From NCBI GenBank assembly GCA_964017185.1, contig OZ024869.1, positions 51,858,761-51,922,760 on the forward strand: DNA of 64,000 nt, read 5' to 3'. The DNA comes from Rugalucina vietnamica. Lineage: Eukaryota; Mollusca; Bivalvia; Lucinida; Lucinidae. Positions 43,161 to 54,418 of the stretch are shown here, in pieces (position 1 is the first letter of the stretch; every line of letters begins with the position of its first letter). The notes beneath the pieces are model-generated. The model ran no database searches. It was not told the origin of the DNA and was given only the letters and a program-made list of their open reading frames with translations. Both the position numbers and the translations under genes were made by a program.

Positions 43161-43440
43161 GACCCAGTTGTTCAAAGCATCGTTAGCTTAACGATATTGT
43201 TAAGTCATAAATTTGTTAAGCAAATATCAGCTAAAGTAACAAATATACTGTTATTTTTTGTTGAAAAAATGTGAGAATCCTTTGCAGTGCAAAGGATTCT
43301 CACATTTTTTCAACAAAAAAACTGCAAAGGATTCTCACATTTTTTCAACAAAAAATAACAGTGTATTTGTAATATTAATGTTTGAAATTTTAACGAAACG
43401 TTAACTAACGACGTCGTTAGTTTTGAACAACTGGGCCCAG
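43161..43440. repeat. Foldback element inside the minisatellite
   Basis: GACCCAGTTGTTCAAAGCATC to GAACAACTGGGCCCAG. The centre CTTTGCAGTGCAAAG is followed by an extra repeat of CTGCAAAGGATTCTCACATT. It interrupts a minisatellite unit at CCAG. Confidence 0.8.
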
Positions 43441-45106
43441 GTTTACAAAGACACTGATCAACGGCCAGGTTTACAAAGGGACTGATCAGCGGTCAGGTTT
43501 TCAAAGGGACAGATCAGCGGCCAGGTTTACAAAGAGACTGATTAGCGACCAGGTTTACAAAGGTTCTGATCAGCGCCTAGGTTTACAAAGAGTGATCCGC
43601 GGCCAGGATTACAAAGAGACAGATCAGCGGCCAGGTTTACAAAGGGACTGATCAGCTGCCAGGTTTACAAATGGGGGACTGATCAGTGGCCATGTTTACA
43701 AGGAGACTGATCAGCTGCCAGGTTTACAAAGGGACTATCAGCGGCCAGGTTTACAAAGAGACTGATCAGCTGCCACGTTTACAAAGGGACTGATCAGCGG
43801 CCAAGTTTACAAAGGGACTGATCATCTGCCAGGTTTACAAAAATCTGATCAGCTGCCAGGTTTTCATGACGGACTTTCTACAGATGTGTGAAACTCCTTG
43901 GATTTACAAAGGTTCTGATCAGCGGCCAGGTTTACTAAGGTTCTGATCAGCGGCCAGGTTTGTAAAGGTTCTGATCAGCAGCCAGGTTTAGAAAGAGACA
44001 ACAGTCAGCTGCCAGGTTTACAAAGGTTCTGATCAGCTGCCAGGTTTACAAAGGGACTGATCAGCGGTCAGGTTTACAAAGGTTTTGTTCAGCGGCCAGG
44101 TTTACAAAGAGACTGATCAGGGGCCAGGTTTACAAAGGTACTGATCAGCGGCCAGGTTTACAAAGGTACTGATCAGCGGCCAGGTTTACAAAGATTCTGA
44201 TCAGCGGCCAGGTTTACAAAGGATCTGATCAACGACCAGGTTTACAAAGGATCTGATCAGCGGCCAGGTTTACAAAGGTTCTGATCAGCGGCCAGGTTTA
44301 CAAAGGATCTGATCAACGACCAGGTTTACAAAGGATCTGATCAGCGGCCAATTTTGACAAAGGTTCTGATCAGCGGCCAGGTTTACAAAGGGACTGATCA
44401 GCGGCCAGGTTTACAAAGGTTCTGATCAGTGGCCAGCTTTACAAAGGTCTTGATCAGCGGCCAGGTTTACAAAGGATCTGATCAGCGGCCAGGTTTACAA
44501 AGGTTCGGATCAGGGGCCAGTTTTACAAACGATCTGGTCAGCAGCCAGGTTCACAAAGGTTCTGATCAGCGGCCAGGTTTACAAAACTTCTGAGCAGCGA
44601 CCAGGTTTACAAAGAGACTGATCGGCGGCCAGGTTTACAAAGAGACAGATCAGATGCTAAGTTTACAAAGGGAATGATCAGCGGCCAGGTTTACAAAGAG
44701 ACTGATCAGCGGCCAGGTTTACAAAGAGACTGATCAGCGGCCAGGTTTACAAAGGTTCTGATCAGCTGCCAGGTTTACAAAGGGACTGATCAGTGGCCAG
44801 GTTTACAAAGGTCTTTATCAGGGGCCAGGTTTACAAAGGATCTGATCAGCGGCCAGGTTTACAAAGGTTCTGATCAGCTGCCAGGTTTACAAAGGGACTG
44901 ATCAGTGGCCAGGTTTACAAAGGTCTTGATCAGGGGCCAGGTTTACAAAGGATCTGATCAGCGGCCAGGTTTACAAAGGTTCTGATCAGCTGCCAGGTTT
45001 ACAAAGGGACTGATCAGTGGCCAGGTTTACAAAGATTCTGATCAGCGGCCAGGTTTACAAAGGCTCTGATCAGCGCACAGATTTACAAAGATTCTGATCA
45101 GCGACC

Positions 45107-45347
45107 TGGGCCCAGTTGTTCAAAATTAACGACGTCGTTAGTTAACGTTTCGTTAAAATTTCAAACATGAATATTACAAATACACTGTTATTTTTTGTTG
45201 AAAAATAGTGAGAATCCTTTGCAAAGGATTCTCACATTTGTTCAACAAAAAATAACAGTGTATTTGTTACTTTAGCTGATATTTGCTTAACAAATTTATG
45301 AATTAACGATATCGTTAAGCTAACGATGCTTTGAACAACTGGCCCCA
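45107..45347. repeat. Foldback element inside the minisatellite, opposite orientation
   Basis: GGGCCCAGTTGTTCAAAATTA to TTTGAACAACTGGCCCCAGG. Unequal arm features (ATTAACGACGTCGTTAG against TTAACGATATCGTTAAGC) show it is reversed relative to the copy at 43161. Confidence 0.8.
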
Positions 45348-46278
45348 GGTTTACAAAGGTTCTGATCAGCGGCCAGATTTACAAAGGATCTGATCAGCAG
45401 CCAGGTTTACAAAGGTTCTGATCAGCGGCCAGGTTTACAAAAGTTCTGAGCAGCGACCAGGTTTACAAAGAGACTGATCAGCGGCCAGGTTTACAAAGGG
45501 ACAGATCAGCTGCTAAGTTTACAAAGGGAATGATCAGCGGCCAGGTTTACAAAGAGACTGATCAGCGGCCAGGTTTACAAAGGTTCTGATCAGCAGCCAG
45601 GTTTACAAAGGTTCTGATCAGCTGCCAGGTTTACAAAGGGACTGATCAGTGGCCAGGTTTTCAAAGGTCTTGATCAGCGGCCAGGTTTACAAAGGATCTG
45701 ATCAGCGGCCATGTTTACAAAGGTTCTGATCAGCTGCCAGGTTTACAAAGGGACTGATCAGCGGCCAGGTTTACAAAGATTCTGATCAGCGACCAGGTTT
45801 ACAAAGGTTCTGATCAGCGGTCAGATTTACAAAGGATCTGATCAGCAGCCAGGTTTACAAAGGTTCTGATCAGCGGCCAGGTCTACAAACTTTCTGAGCA
45901 GCGACCAGGTTTACAAAGAGACTAATCAGCGGTCAGGTTTACAAAGAAACAGATCAGCTGCCAAGTTTACAAAGGGACTGATCAGCGGCCAGGTTTACAA
46001 AGAGAATGATCAGCGGCCAGGTTTACAAAGGTTCTGATCAGCGGCCAGGTTTACAAAGGTTCTGACCAGCTGCCAGGTTTACAAAGGGACTGATCAGTGG
46101 CCAGGTTTACAAAGAGAATGATCAGCGGCCAGGTTTACAAAGGTTCTGATCAGCGGCCAGGTTTACAAAGGTTCTGACCAGCTGCCAGGTTTACAAAGGG
46201 ACTGATCAGTGGCCAGGTTTACAAAGGGACTGATCAGCTGCAAGGTTTACAAAGGGCGCCAGAGGTTACCTATACTAT

Positions 46279-46470
46279 TTAGCTCACTTAGTAAGCCTCA
46301 AGGCTTGGGTGAGCTGATAATATGAAGTGTCAGCCATCTTGGACGTGACCTTGAATTTGCAATGCAGATTTACGTTCCTCCTTTCCAAAGAGGCAGTACA
46401 TAAAATATGGATCTTTTTTACTGACATGTTAGTTTCAGAAGCAATGTTTGAACGCTGTGAGCGGACAGCA
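46279..46470. repeat. Dispersed repeat start (AGCTCAC type)
   Basis: TTTAGCTCACTTAGTAAGCC...GGCTTGGGTGAGCTGATAAT, an inverted pair like the one at 7009. Function not known. Confidence 0.35.
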
Positions 46471-46621
46471 AACGTCTAGATGCCAGAACATGCTATACAT
46501 AATACGTAATTGTAGTATACATCTCAGAGCGAGTCTGACGGTTCAGATGAACAAGTTCCTGTGAAGGTGGGTTTAAAATAAAGAATTAGGTCGAAACATG
46601 TGCACGTAAATCCTAGAATAA

Positions 46622-46910
46622 TGCACCAGTCATTTGTAACCACGTCCCCCCCCCCCCCAGTCCCGGAGAATAGCGGGACGTTGACTTTTAGTCCAGGAAA
46701 TCCCCGCTAAAAGCCCCACTGCTCGTTGGTAAAACCACTGCTGTTTTCCCCCGCAGCCTGCTATCTTTCACGGCCCCTTTTGCCCTAAAGCAAACCCCGG
46801 GTATTTCCCCCGCACTGCTGTGGCAAAACTTTGGTCAAAGCCCCACTCATTTCCACGGCTATCCCACGCCCTCCACGGGGGTGGGGGCGTGGTTACAAAT
46901 GACTGGTGCA
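46622..46910. mobile_element. GC-rich MITE with TAA target duplication
   Basis: TGCACCAGTCATTTGTAACC...GGTTACAAATGACTGGTGCA, a perfect 23-bp terminal inverted repeat that continues into C-rich/G-rich arms. TAA flanks both sides (46619-46621, 46911-46913), as in PIF/Harbinger elements. The inside is much richer in GC than its surroundings and carries CCCGCTAAAAGCCCC-type short repeats. Confidence 0.75.
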
Positions 46911-46929
46911 TAAGCGTTGTAGGATCATG

Positions 46930-47035
46930 TACTGCTCAAACAAGCTCTGAACTCACCATAGTACTGGTGGCGGTGACGGCTGCGCCCCGTCATGACTGAA
47001 GAAAATGTTGACCGAAACGTTTAAGCGTGAACAAA
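46930..47035 (+). repeat. SINE-B 3' fragment (diverged)
   Basis: Retains ACTCACCATAGTACTGGTGG, GTCATGACTGAAGAAAATGT and CCGAAACGTTTAAGCGTGAA, in the order of the SINE-B tail. Confidence 0.4.
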
Positions 47036-47102
47036 CCGCAATTATATCACAAACTCAAAACATTATTGACATTGGTTTTGTTTTATTTTTCAGCAATCAT
47101 GT

Positions 47103-49253
47103 TTAGCGATAACGCATTGAGACCATCTCAACGCCATCCTCCGACCACGGGCCTCGGTAAGGGTACCTCCGTCTCTGGACCCCGGGCCGACGTTGGCGAT
47201 ACTGTCCCAGCCTGAGCGGCACACGGTCCGGTAATCTCACAACTTGCAGTCTATTTCTGTCATCAAACGCAGCCTCGATGTGTCCATTGCTCACTACGAA
47301 TCCCATGTGGCTAGCGTTCAGCGTGTGCGTTCCCCGTTTCGCCTTGACGTTCCAGTTGGCTTCCACAGAGGCCTCGATGAAATGAGTTTGGATCTCGAGA
47401 CGGGAACTTGTAGCTGACATCTGCAGATTTTTAGGCCCGTTCGTTACATACACATCCCCTCTGCTGGTTTGGACTACTTTCACGCCGTTGATGAATACTT
47501 TGAATCCGCCGTTAGAAAAGTAGTCGAAGTGAGCTTCAATCGACTTTTCAATGCACTCGGCTACCAAGTCGTCTTTCCTCTTAGTATTAGGACTGAAGAG
47601 GAAGTCCACAGATTCGTCCTCAGTGAGGTCCCTGAACATCGGACAGGTTTCTTCAACGATCTTCTTATAGTCAAACTTGTAACTTCTGAAATGGTTCCCG
47701 AATGTGATGCTTTCTGTTTTCATCTTCGCCTTTCGGGCAAGAAATAAGTCCAGTTCCGTTGTAGTTCCGTTCTGGACGAGCTTCAAGGCAGGGTGTATGA
47801 GAATACTTGAGCTCCCCCTATCGTTCGTAGCCGCGACCAGTTTCTTTGAATGGTTAACAAGACGGAGATCCCTCTTTGGCGTCATTTCCAGACAAATTCC
47901 ATTGCGTAGTAAGACGGTGATGAGACCGTTCTCAGAAACGAACAATGATGGGAAAGGACAGTCTGCCGGAATATCTTCGAAATTTTTATTTTCAATTTTC
48001 ATCAGACCATCTGCCATGACTGGAACGCCATCTGTAACCTTTGGTGGTCTGAAACCGCCCACAGTTTCGTTGTAAGAGTTAGAAGAATGTTCTTGATCAT
48101 CCAGAGGTTCTATAGTAATAACTCTCCCAGATTCACTCTCATAGACGCATGCCAGTTCATTTGGATTTTCAGAATCGTCATTTGTAGACCATTCTTCATT
48201 CGCCGCCGACTGTGATTGCAAATCCTCTGTGGGCAAAGCTTCGTCTGTTACTGGAACACTCCCAGGAATCGCATGTCCATAAGGCAGGGTGCTCCAATTG
48301 GGGTCAAAATACATCGGCTCTGTGTAACATTGTGGCGGAGGAAATTGCACCGCCTGGGAATACTCCGCTGCTGTCATGGCTGTGTCAGCATATCCTTGTA
48401 CTGAATAGGTGTACCCTTGCGTCGTATCGCATAATTCTTGGGGTTGCAGCATATAGTTTTGTGGCACATAGTCGACGTACGTTGTCTCTCCAGACTGCTG
48501 CGAAAACATGCATTGTGGTTGTTTGTCAGCCTGTTCGTTGTTCTCCGAGTAGTAAGGTTGGCTCTGGGCAGTGTAGAACTGGTACCCGTCATAGGTATAG
48601 GCGAGACCTGTTTCGTCGTAGAATAACTGGTTGGTAGGGTAGGCGGAAGTTTCCATATTTGCCTCAGTTTGGTTCACTGAGGCACCTTCAATGTTTGTCG
48701 TTTTGTCGCTATTTTGGACATGAACCATGTAAGCAGCGGCTTCATTACACTGCCCATCCTCGCTACAAGCTTCATAATTACTTTCTAAATGTTCTTTTGC
48801 GGCTAAACCTGTTGAAGTACTTATAAGGGCAGAGCGCGGTAAATACAGATCTTCATTGTCCACCATGGCATCATTGCGTCGAAGAACTGCAATCTTTTCA
48901 TTTTCTGTAGAAGAGGGCGTACTCGAGGCTTCATTGTGGCTTAAAAGGGGACTTACGACATGTCTGTTTCCTTCTAGAATCCTTGCAGCAAGTGCTGTTA
49001 ATGATTTCACACCTACACGACCCGTAAGTTGCTTTTGTGCAACGCTTCCTTCTTCTGATTTCGGAACGAAATCAGGCAGCATTTCATTGTGAATGTCATC
49101 AGATTCTAGCGAATTATTGCTACTCACATTGGCGTTCGATATCTTATCTTCATTTTCATTCTGTTTCATTTCAAATGCAATCAAAAATACAGCTGCTTTA
49201 TTCTCAAAAGTCATTTCAGAGAGCGATTCCACACTCACACCGTCAAACGCCAT
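47103..49253 (-). CDS. Uncharacterised 716-residue protein, Tyr/Gln-rich middle and conserved-looking C-terminal half
   Basis: Single-exon ORF, ATG at 49251-49253, stop at 47103-47105. Residues 1 to about 200 are polar and low complexity. About 200-330 is Tyr/Gln-rich (YDGYQFYTAQSQPYY, YVPQNYMLQPQ), like prion-like segments. From about 395 a beta-rich region follows (CPFPSLFVSENGLITVLLRN, GICLEMTPKRDLRLVNH, FKVFINGVKVVQTSRGDVYV, EIQTHFIEASVEANWNV) with recurring 'NG' and 'RGD.Y' turns. The C-terminus is basic (QYRQRRPGVQRRRYPYRG). No catalytic motif, signal peptide or membrane span seen. The beta modules loosely recall proteins such as SPAG17 or polo-box-like domains, but I do not claim homology. 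Codon use and GC are clearly gene-like compared with flanks. AATAAA (minus) lies 15-20 bp past the stop. The 5' side is CpG-rich. Confidence 0.8.
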   Translation of the reverse strand: MAFDGVSVESLSEMTFENKAAVFLIAFEMKQNENEDKISNANVSSNNSLESDDIHNEMLPDFVPKSEEGSVAQKQLTGRVGVKSLTALAARILEGNRHVVSPLLSHNEASSTPSSTENEKIAVLRRNDAMVDNEDLYLPRSALISTSTGLAAKEHLESNYEACSEDGQCNEAAAYMVHVQNSDKTTNIEGASVNQTEANMETSAYPTNQLFYDETGLAYTYDGYQFYTAQSQPYYSENNEQADKQPQCMFSQQSGETTYVDYVPQNYMLQPQELCDTTQGYTYSVQGYADTAMTAAEYSQAVQFPPPQCYTEPMYFDPNWSTLPYGHAIPGSVPVTDEALPTEDLQSQSAANEEWSTNDDSENPNELACVYESESGRVITIEPLDDQEHSSNSYNETVGGFRPPKVTDGVPVMADGLMKIENKNFEDIPADCPFPSLFVSENGLITVLLRNGICLEMTPKRDLRLVNHSKKLVAATNDRGSSSILIHPALKLVQNGTTTELDLFLARKAKMKTESITFGNHFRSYKFDYKKIVEETCPMFRDLTEDESVDFLFSPNTKRKDDLVAECIEKSIEAHFDYFSNGGFKVFINGVKVVQTSRGDVYVTNGPKNLQMSATSSRLEIQTHFIEASVEANWNVKAKRGTHTLNASHMGFVVSNGHIEAAFDDRNRLQVVRLPDRVPLRLGQYRQRRPGVQRRRYPYRGPWSEDGVEMVSMRYR

Positions 49254-49990
49254 ATTGAAAAGTGTTATCTCAACGTCGTGACGTCGTTGACGTCTTCGCC
49301 GATTCTAAGAGCTGAAATTACCGCCGTTTCACAATAAGGATAGACATCTGAAAATACCCTTAAAACTTGATTAAACTTTTCGAAATGGTGTAACGAGATC
49401 AAAAACAACGTTAAAATACGCGTTGGCATGAAATAAAAGTATTTTAATTATTAGCATGACAGATACGGTTTCTTTCGCCATTTACTCGTAGAGTAAGCTT
49501 GCGAAACTTTCATAAAGACCTAATTATCGTACTGTCTTCTTATGTTATATTCTCCTACCCTCAAAATTGACGGATGACTTCAGATGACATTTTGATTAAA
49601 ATCGTGTCTGTTTATATTACTTTTTGTCAGAATTTAGCTTCATCTCTATGACAACCAAGATATTCTTAAGACACGGTGATATATTCCATAATAATTTATT
49701 GACTGATGTGATGTCTGGTATTGAAAATACAAAATTTGCAATTCATGGTTTCGTCAGCAAACAATTTGTCTCTAGAACAACAAAAATCTAACAGAAAATC
49801 AGTGAACGTGTCGCACTCAGTTGTTCTCGAGTAAAAGATCAAATGTACTAACGTTGAACGACAGAAAATCCGTGGCGGTGAACATGTTGCGTCCAGATGT
49901 TAAGAAAATCTGAGAATTTGTCGCATATTTGTACTAAAAGCTCAGATTATTTCATTTGTGTGCAAATCATGCATCAGGTTGTATTAAATA
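49254..49990. other. Upstream flank of the 716-residue gene
   Basis: Starts CpG-rich with several ACGTC strings (TCAACGTCGTGACGTCGTTG) and then becomes AT-rich. Probably 5' UTR and promoter of the minus-strand gene; no TATA box assigned. Confidence 0.4.
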
Positions 49991-49995
49991 TACAA

Positions 49996-50139
49996 CCCCC
50001 GTGGCCGAGTGGTTAAGAGCGCTGATATTTCATTAAACGGTGCTTAACCATTCAAGATGATCATCTCACCGCTGTGTATGGTGTGGGTTCGAGCCCCACA
50101 TGAGGTTCATGTACAATTCAAAATCTACTTGCGGGAGGT

Positions 50140-50186
<47 letters not shown>

Positions 50187-50275
50187 CTCGGGGTTCATTC
50201 GTTTTCACCCCACCTACTGATTGGCCCGTCTCATATGAGCTGAAATAATCTTGAAAGGGACGTTTTACTAAAAAT
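49996..50275 (+). repeat. SINE-A with a ~45-base T tract
   Basis: CCCCGTGGCCGAGTGGTTAAG head, GGTGTGGGTTCGAGCCCCAC B-box, body with ATTGGCCCGTCTCATATGAG and tail GAAAGGGACGTTTTACTAAA. About 45 T residues (50142-50186) have expanded inside the body. Confidence 0.8.
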
Positions 50276-50279
50276 ACAT

Positions 50280-51585
50280 GACTTATATCAGCCTATAACT
50301 TCACTGTAGAAGAGGAACTGCATTTGGTATTCACCTCAAAAAAGCAAATATCATATAAACATGGTACGTACAACAAATGCAGCGAAACTTTTAAGTTCCT
50401 GTAGGCCTACATTAGTGTATTCACTTACGCTTTTAGCAATTCAAATTGTTGAGTGTGTTTTATCTTATCTTAAATTAGATTAATTTTTATGTATAATTAT
50501 TTTATTTTCTTGGTTTTTACATAAACGAAGTAAGTTTGTAGAACACAACATAGCCGTGTAAGGAGCTTTGTACCATGTCGCGATGTCTGCACTAAGTACA
50601 TCCAACATAATAATTGAACAAGTGAAAGAAAAAAATGAACTCCTTGCCAAAAACTCTATTATAGTCTCTAAAAATACTATGCTATGTAGCATTTTCGACA
50701 TGCCAACCGGCACATGCTATTTATTTTTAACATAAGAAAAGGCATCTGCCAGCAGGTACGCTCATCAGTCTGTACGAATGTACATGTTTGTCTGTGTCTT
50801 TTTGTCGCTTATAGCAAAAGCGATTTTCTTGTTCAGTCTCAAATATACGGATTGCAGCACATGCTAGCATTGAAGCTATTGATCTACCAGCCTAGCTGCA
50901 ATGCTACCGGCTGAAACACATTAAACCAAACAAAACGGTAAATACTCTGAGCTGTTAAGACACGGACACGTCTGCGCAGTCTGTTCGGAAATTTCTGTAA
51001 GTGGAACTGAAGATTCTGTGACACTTCAGCGGTTTGGAACCTTAACCGAACTGAGTCTCGGACTTGATTGGGTCCGCATTGGGGACTCTGACGTGCGAAC
51101 GGGGTTTTGAAGGTCCCGACACTAATGAGCTCACGGTCTGAGAAGCTTATTGTGTAAGACCATAAACTGTGCAAGATCGTGAATAAAATTCCATTGGAGG
51201 ACATTTGATGGAAGTATATTTACCAGGAAACGTCAATATTTGGAAGTGTAACAGGTTGTACAGGTATGTTATATTATTCTTGTCTGAAGACGTAAAGATT
51301 AAAAGATATTATAGGCTGTCTTGAATATTGTCGTGCCCTAAACGACTAAGGCTATATAAAAAAATTAATGCATTTATAAGGTTTCTACGTGTTCGACTAC
51401 GATTGCCAAGTCGAATACTGTGCGTTACCATGGTTGTTACCCACCTGACTTGCCACCCACGGGCTCAATTGCCAATTCGCCTATTCTTACCAGTAGCCTG
51501 CGGTCTACCACAAAAGAATGACACGACCTGTCTGAGCGTATGTGGCCATCACGAATCATTACGAAAACTTGTCCAGGCAATAAAT
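50280..51585. other. Intergenic, no gene supported
   Basis: Several short frames, none with splice context or recognisable sequence. No clear repeat. Confidence 0.35.
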
Positions 51586-51589
51586 ACAG

Positions 51590-51800
51590 ATTTTTTAGCT
51601 TTAAAAAATTGAAAATTTTCAGCAGAAAATTTTTGATATTTTTCTTATTTTTGCTCAAAACATAGATTGTGGGTACACGTTAGAACCGCCTCGCAATCTA
51701 TGTTTTGGAGCAAAAATAAGAAAAATAGGTATACCCCTGCATACCCCAGTTTTTCTATATAAAAGTGGGGTTTAAGGGGGTATTCATTGCACGGGCATGT
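51590..51800. repeat. M3 MITE with one half of its palindrome lost
   Basis: AACATAGATTGTGGGTACACG, TTAGAACCGCCTC then directly GCAATCTATGTTTTGGAGC. The second central arm is missing. GGGGGTATTCATTGCACGGG at the right. Confidence 0.65.
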
Positions 51801-52224
51801 TTACCCGATGGATTTCGAAGGTACTGCCGTGATGTCTCGAGGTTTATCTCTATTCCTAATTTGAAGACGCCTTTTTAAGCTAATGAACTCACAGATATAG
51901 CTTTGTGTATTGTGTTTGGCGACAACAGACACAGTCTGCGAACGGTGCTTCCACCGAACTTTGTGCAATGCAAAAGAGTCTTGAAAACCATCCTAGATTC
52001 ATTCTATTTTCATTCCGGAAAAAAATGTAATCATCTAAAAATGACAAGCTAGTACTAGTAATTTACACTTCAATCAATCTCTAGAAAGTTTTGTTCCCTC
52101 AAGCTTTGTTCTAGAAAGCTTTGTTCCCTCATTATTACATTACTGATGACATTCGAGTCTTGCGCCATGAGACTGTGGCACAGCTAAATCAGATCATCAG
52201 GTTAGACGCAAAACAATGTATGTA

Positions 52225-52520
52225 CACTGCATTAGGACAACATGTCCGTGTAATTCATACCCCCTTGAACCCCACTTTTATATATCAAATTGGGGTATGC
52301 AGGGGTATATCTATTTTTGTTATTTTTTCTCCAAAATATAGATTGTGGGTACTCGTTAGAACCGCCTCGGCGAGGCGGTTCTAACGTGTATCCACAATCT
52401 ATGTTTTGAGCAAAAATAAGAAAATTATCAAAATCATAGTTATCAGCTGAAAATTTTCAATTTTTAAAGCTAAAAAAAAAATATATCTGATTATTACATG
52501 GGCAAGTTTTCGTAAAATGA
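52225..52520. repeat. M3 MITE
   Basis: GGACAACATGTCCGTGTAATT, CCCCCTTGAACCCCACTTTT, GTTAGAACCGCCTCGGCGAG-GCGGTTCTAACG, ACAATCTATGTTTTGAGC, TTACATGGGCAAGTTTTCGT. The best central palindrome of the family. Confidence 0.7.
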
Positions 52521-54095
52521 AAGAGCAACTTGTGGCACTTTCGTTGGTTCATATGCTCCGTGCATTTTCTTTTTTCTTTTAACCTCGAAAGTTGCAGTTT
52601 TTCTCATAATGCGGGTCATTAGAATGATGTTGTGACATATGTCGTTGGTTTGTACTTCAATGACTTCCCAGCGGCTTTAACCTTAATTAAGATATTATTT
52701 AGACTTAATATAGATGAGAGCTCATTTAGAAAGTAGTTACATTTTTCGTGCGACATTCTTTAAATGTAGGGAATGCCAAAACATTTCAGTGGCGGATTTA
52801 GAGGGGGTCCGGGTTGTTCGCTTGAACCCCCCTCTGAGGCGAAATCTTTTCAGTTTCATGGGGAAATTTATAAAAGAAAAATCTGGTAAAATGTTGAAAA
52901 CGAAGCCCCTCTTGATGGATTTGAACCCCCCTTCCAGAAATCCTGGATCCACCCCTGCATTTCGTTGATATTTGTCGCCGATCAAAATTTGATGTCATTA
53001 GTATGCAACATATGCGCTATCCAAAGCGCAGGAAATGAATTAATGGGCATGCTGCTTGCGCAAATGTCAGATATAATAAATATTTCGTTACGAGAAAACC
53101 TCTAACAGCGCAACAAGCACAAGCGCATGTACGCCACATAACGCGAATGCTATTTTTATCCAAAATATACTCAGAGAGAAAAGTTTAGCAGTAACTTTGA
53201 ACAGCCCAATTACTATAATGCCCAGCCGCTTGCCTTAGATGTTCTCCTTTATTAAATTTGCAAAGTCAGTCTCTTTCTAATTCTGAGTTGTCAATTTCGA
53301 CAGTTATTGGCCTTTTTCGTTAAACATCATTTTTGTAATTACCCGATAAACCATCAATTCGGTGCTTTGATTAATAGCACTTTCTGAAGGAGGTGGTTGT
53401 CTTTTCAAAATTCAGGCACAGTCTCGAGAAAAAAAGTCAAATATTCATTATTTTTATATTACCTCCCTTTCATTTAAAACAAGAACGAAAATTGGCGTAT
53501 GCACTGTGGCAAAACGCTTGCAATTTATTTCAATCGTTCTTGTTGGAAATGTTAGGTTTTATTCTCAGTTTTATGACTAGTAATCTATGTAGGGGTTTTG
53601 AAGCTATAGCGATTTAAACAGTCCTAATGGGATTTTACATGTATTTTCACTGACTAAACTTTTGCCGGTGAGCAGATGTGTGAAAACGGGATTTATAGGG
53701 GATTTACGCTCAAGTTGTTACTTGAAAATGTTCTGTTTTGTATGGAAGAAGCGAAGAAGAAAGAAGTTCTTGGATGAGATCTATGAAAGGAAGCATATAC
53801 CGAACTTTCATGCTGACATTGCTATTATATATGCTTACAAGCGTCTCTCCTTGAAGACATTTTTCTCATGACAAGATGCAATACGGTCTGAAAATCCTTC
53901 GAGTCCTGGCGCGTGACTTTCTGTTGACAGATTCAAACAAATGAGAGAATAATCATAACAATGTGACAAAAATGGCATGTTTTCGCGATATAGAATCAAA
54001 CATCTACTTGAGCTTATGGCTGATGCCGACTCTGATCAGGCAACCATCAGTATTTTGTATGTTGCCAATGCTTTGAAGACAGTGTGCGACCTAGT
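52521..54095. other. Intergenic, no gene supported
   Basis: A short inverted GAACCCCCCT..GAACCCCCCTTCC segment (52800-52960: GGATTTAGAGGGGGTCCGGG and GATCCACCCCTG) looks like a small MITE. Otherwise nothing recognisable. Confidence 0.35.
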
Positions 54096-54097
54096 AG

Positions 54098-54190
54098 AGG
54101 GCACATGACGTCTAAATGATGTCATATCAACGTCCATGCGACGTCGCAACGTCGCATCGACGTCGATTTGACGTCATTTGGACGTCATGT
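54098..54190. repeat. 92-bp palindrome rich in GACGTC
   Basis: GCACATGACGTCTAAATGAT...ATTTGGACGTCATGTGC, near-perfect, with CGACGTCGCAACGTCGCATCG at the centre. Confidence 0.75.
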
Positions 54191-54418
54191 GCCTGCTGGG
54201 GAGTATTGAGTCCGGAGAAGGTACCAAGATAACCATAGTTCTGCGGCTGTAAGTATTTTACAATTCAGTTTGTTTTGTGATGATGTGAGCTATTTTGTCA
54301 CGATGTTGTCAGTCATTATCGTGTAATCTTTCAGCGTCATACAGGCGATACGTTTGTGGATGCAACATCTTTTCCGTCATAATATTCTTCTTTTCCTGCT
54401 TCCCACGCATACTTTATG

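Larger units (their letters stand above)
41890..46256. repeat. 28-bp minisatellite (over 100 units)
   Basis: Consensus near CAAAGGTTCTGATCAGCGG then CCAGGTTTA, 28 bp, degenerate at the left end (41.9-42.6 kb) and homogeneous from 42.6 kb. Variable positions cluster in GGTTCT/GGGACT/GAGACT and CGG/CTG/CAG/CGA. A shared longer interruption (TTTCTACAGATGTGTGAAA) at about 42850 and 43870 marks a ~1.0 kb internal duplication. Two foldback elements are inserted. No long open frame. Confidence 0.9.

Noticed and set aside
41890..46256. 28-bp repeats with GATCAGC could be taken as a CRISPR array
   Set aside because: Units are contiguous without unique spacers, and the DNA is eukaryotic. It is a minisatellite.
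48212..48637. Plus-strand frame of 141 residues opposite the 716-residue gene
   Set aside because: Shadow of the real minus-strand coding sequence; composition is not protein-like and no start context.
47103..49253. Calling the 716-residue protein a polo-box or SPAG17-type ciliary protein
   Set aside because: Only loose resemblance of beta-hairpin patterns; no kinase domain and no diagnostic motif. Left as unknown.
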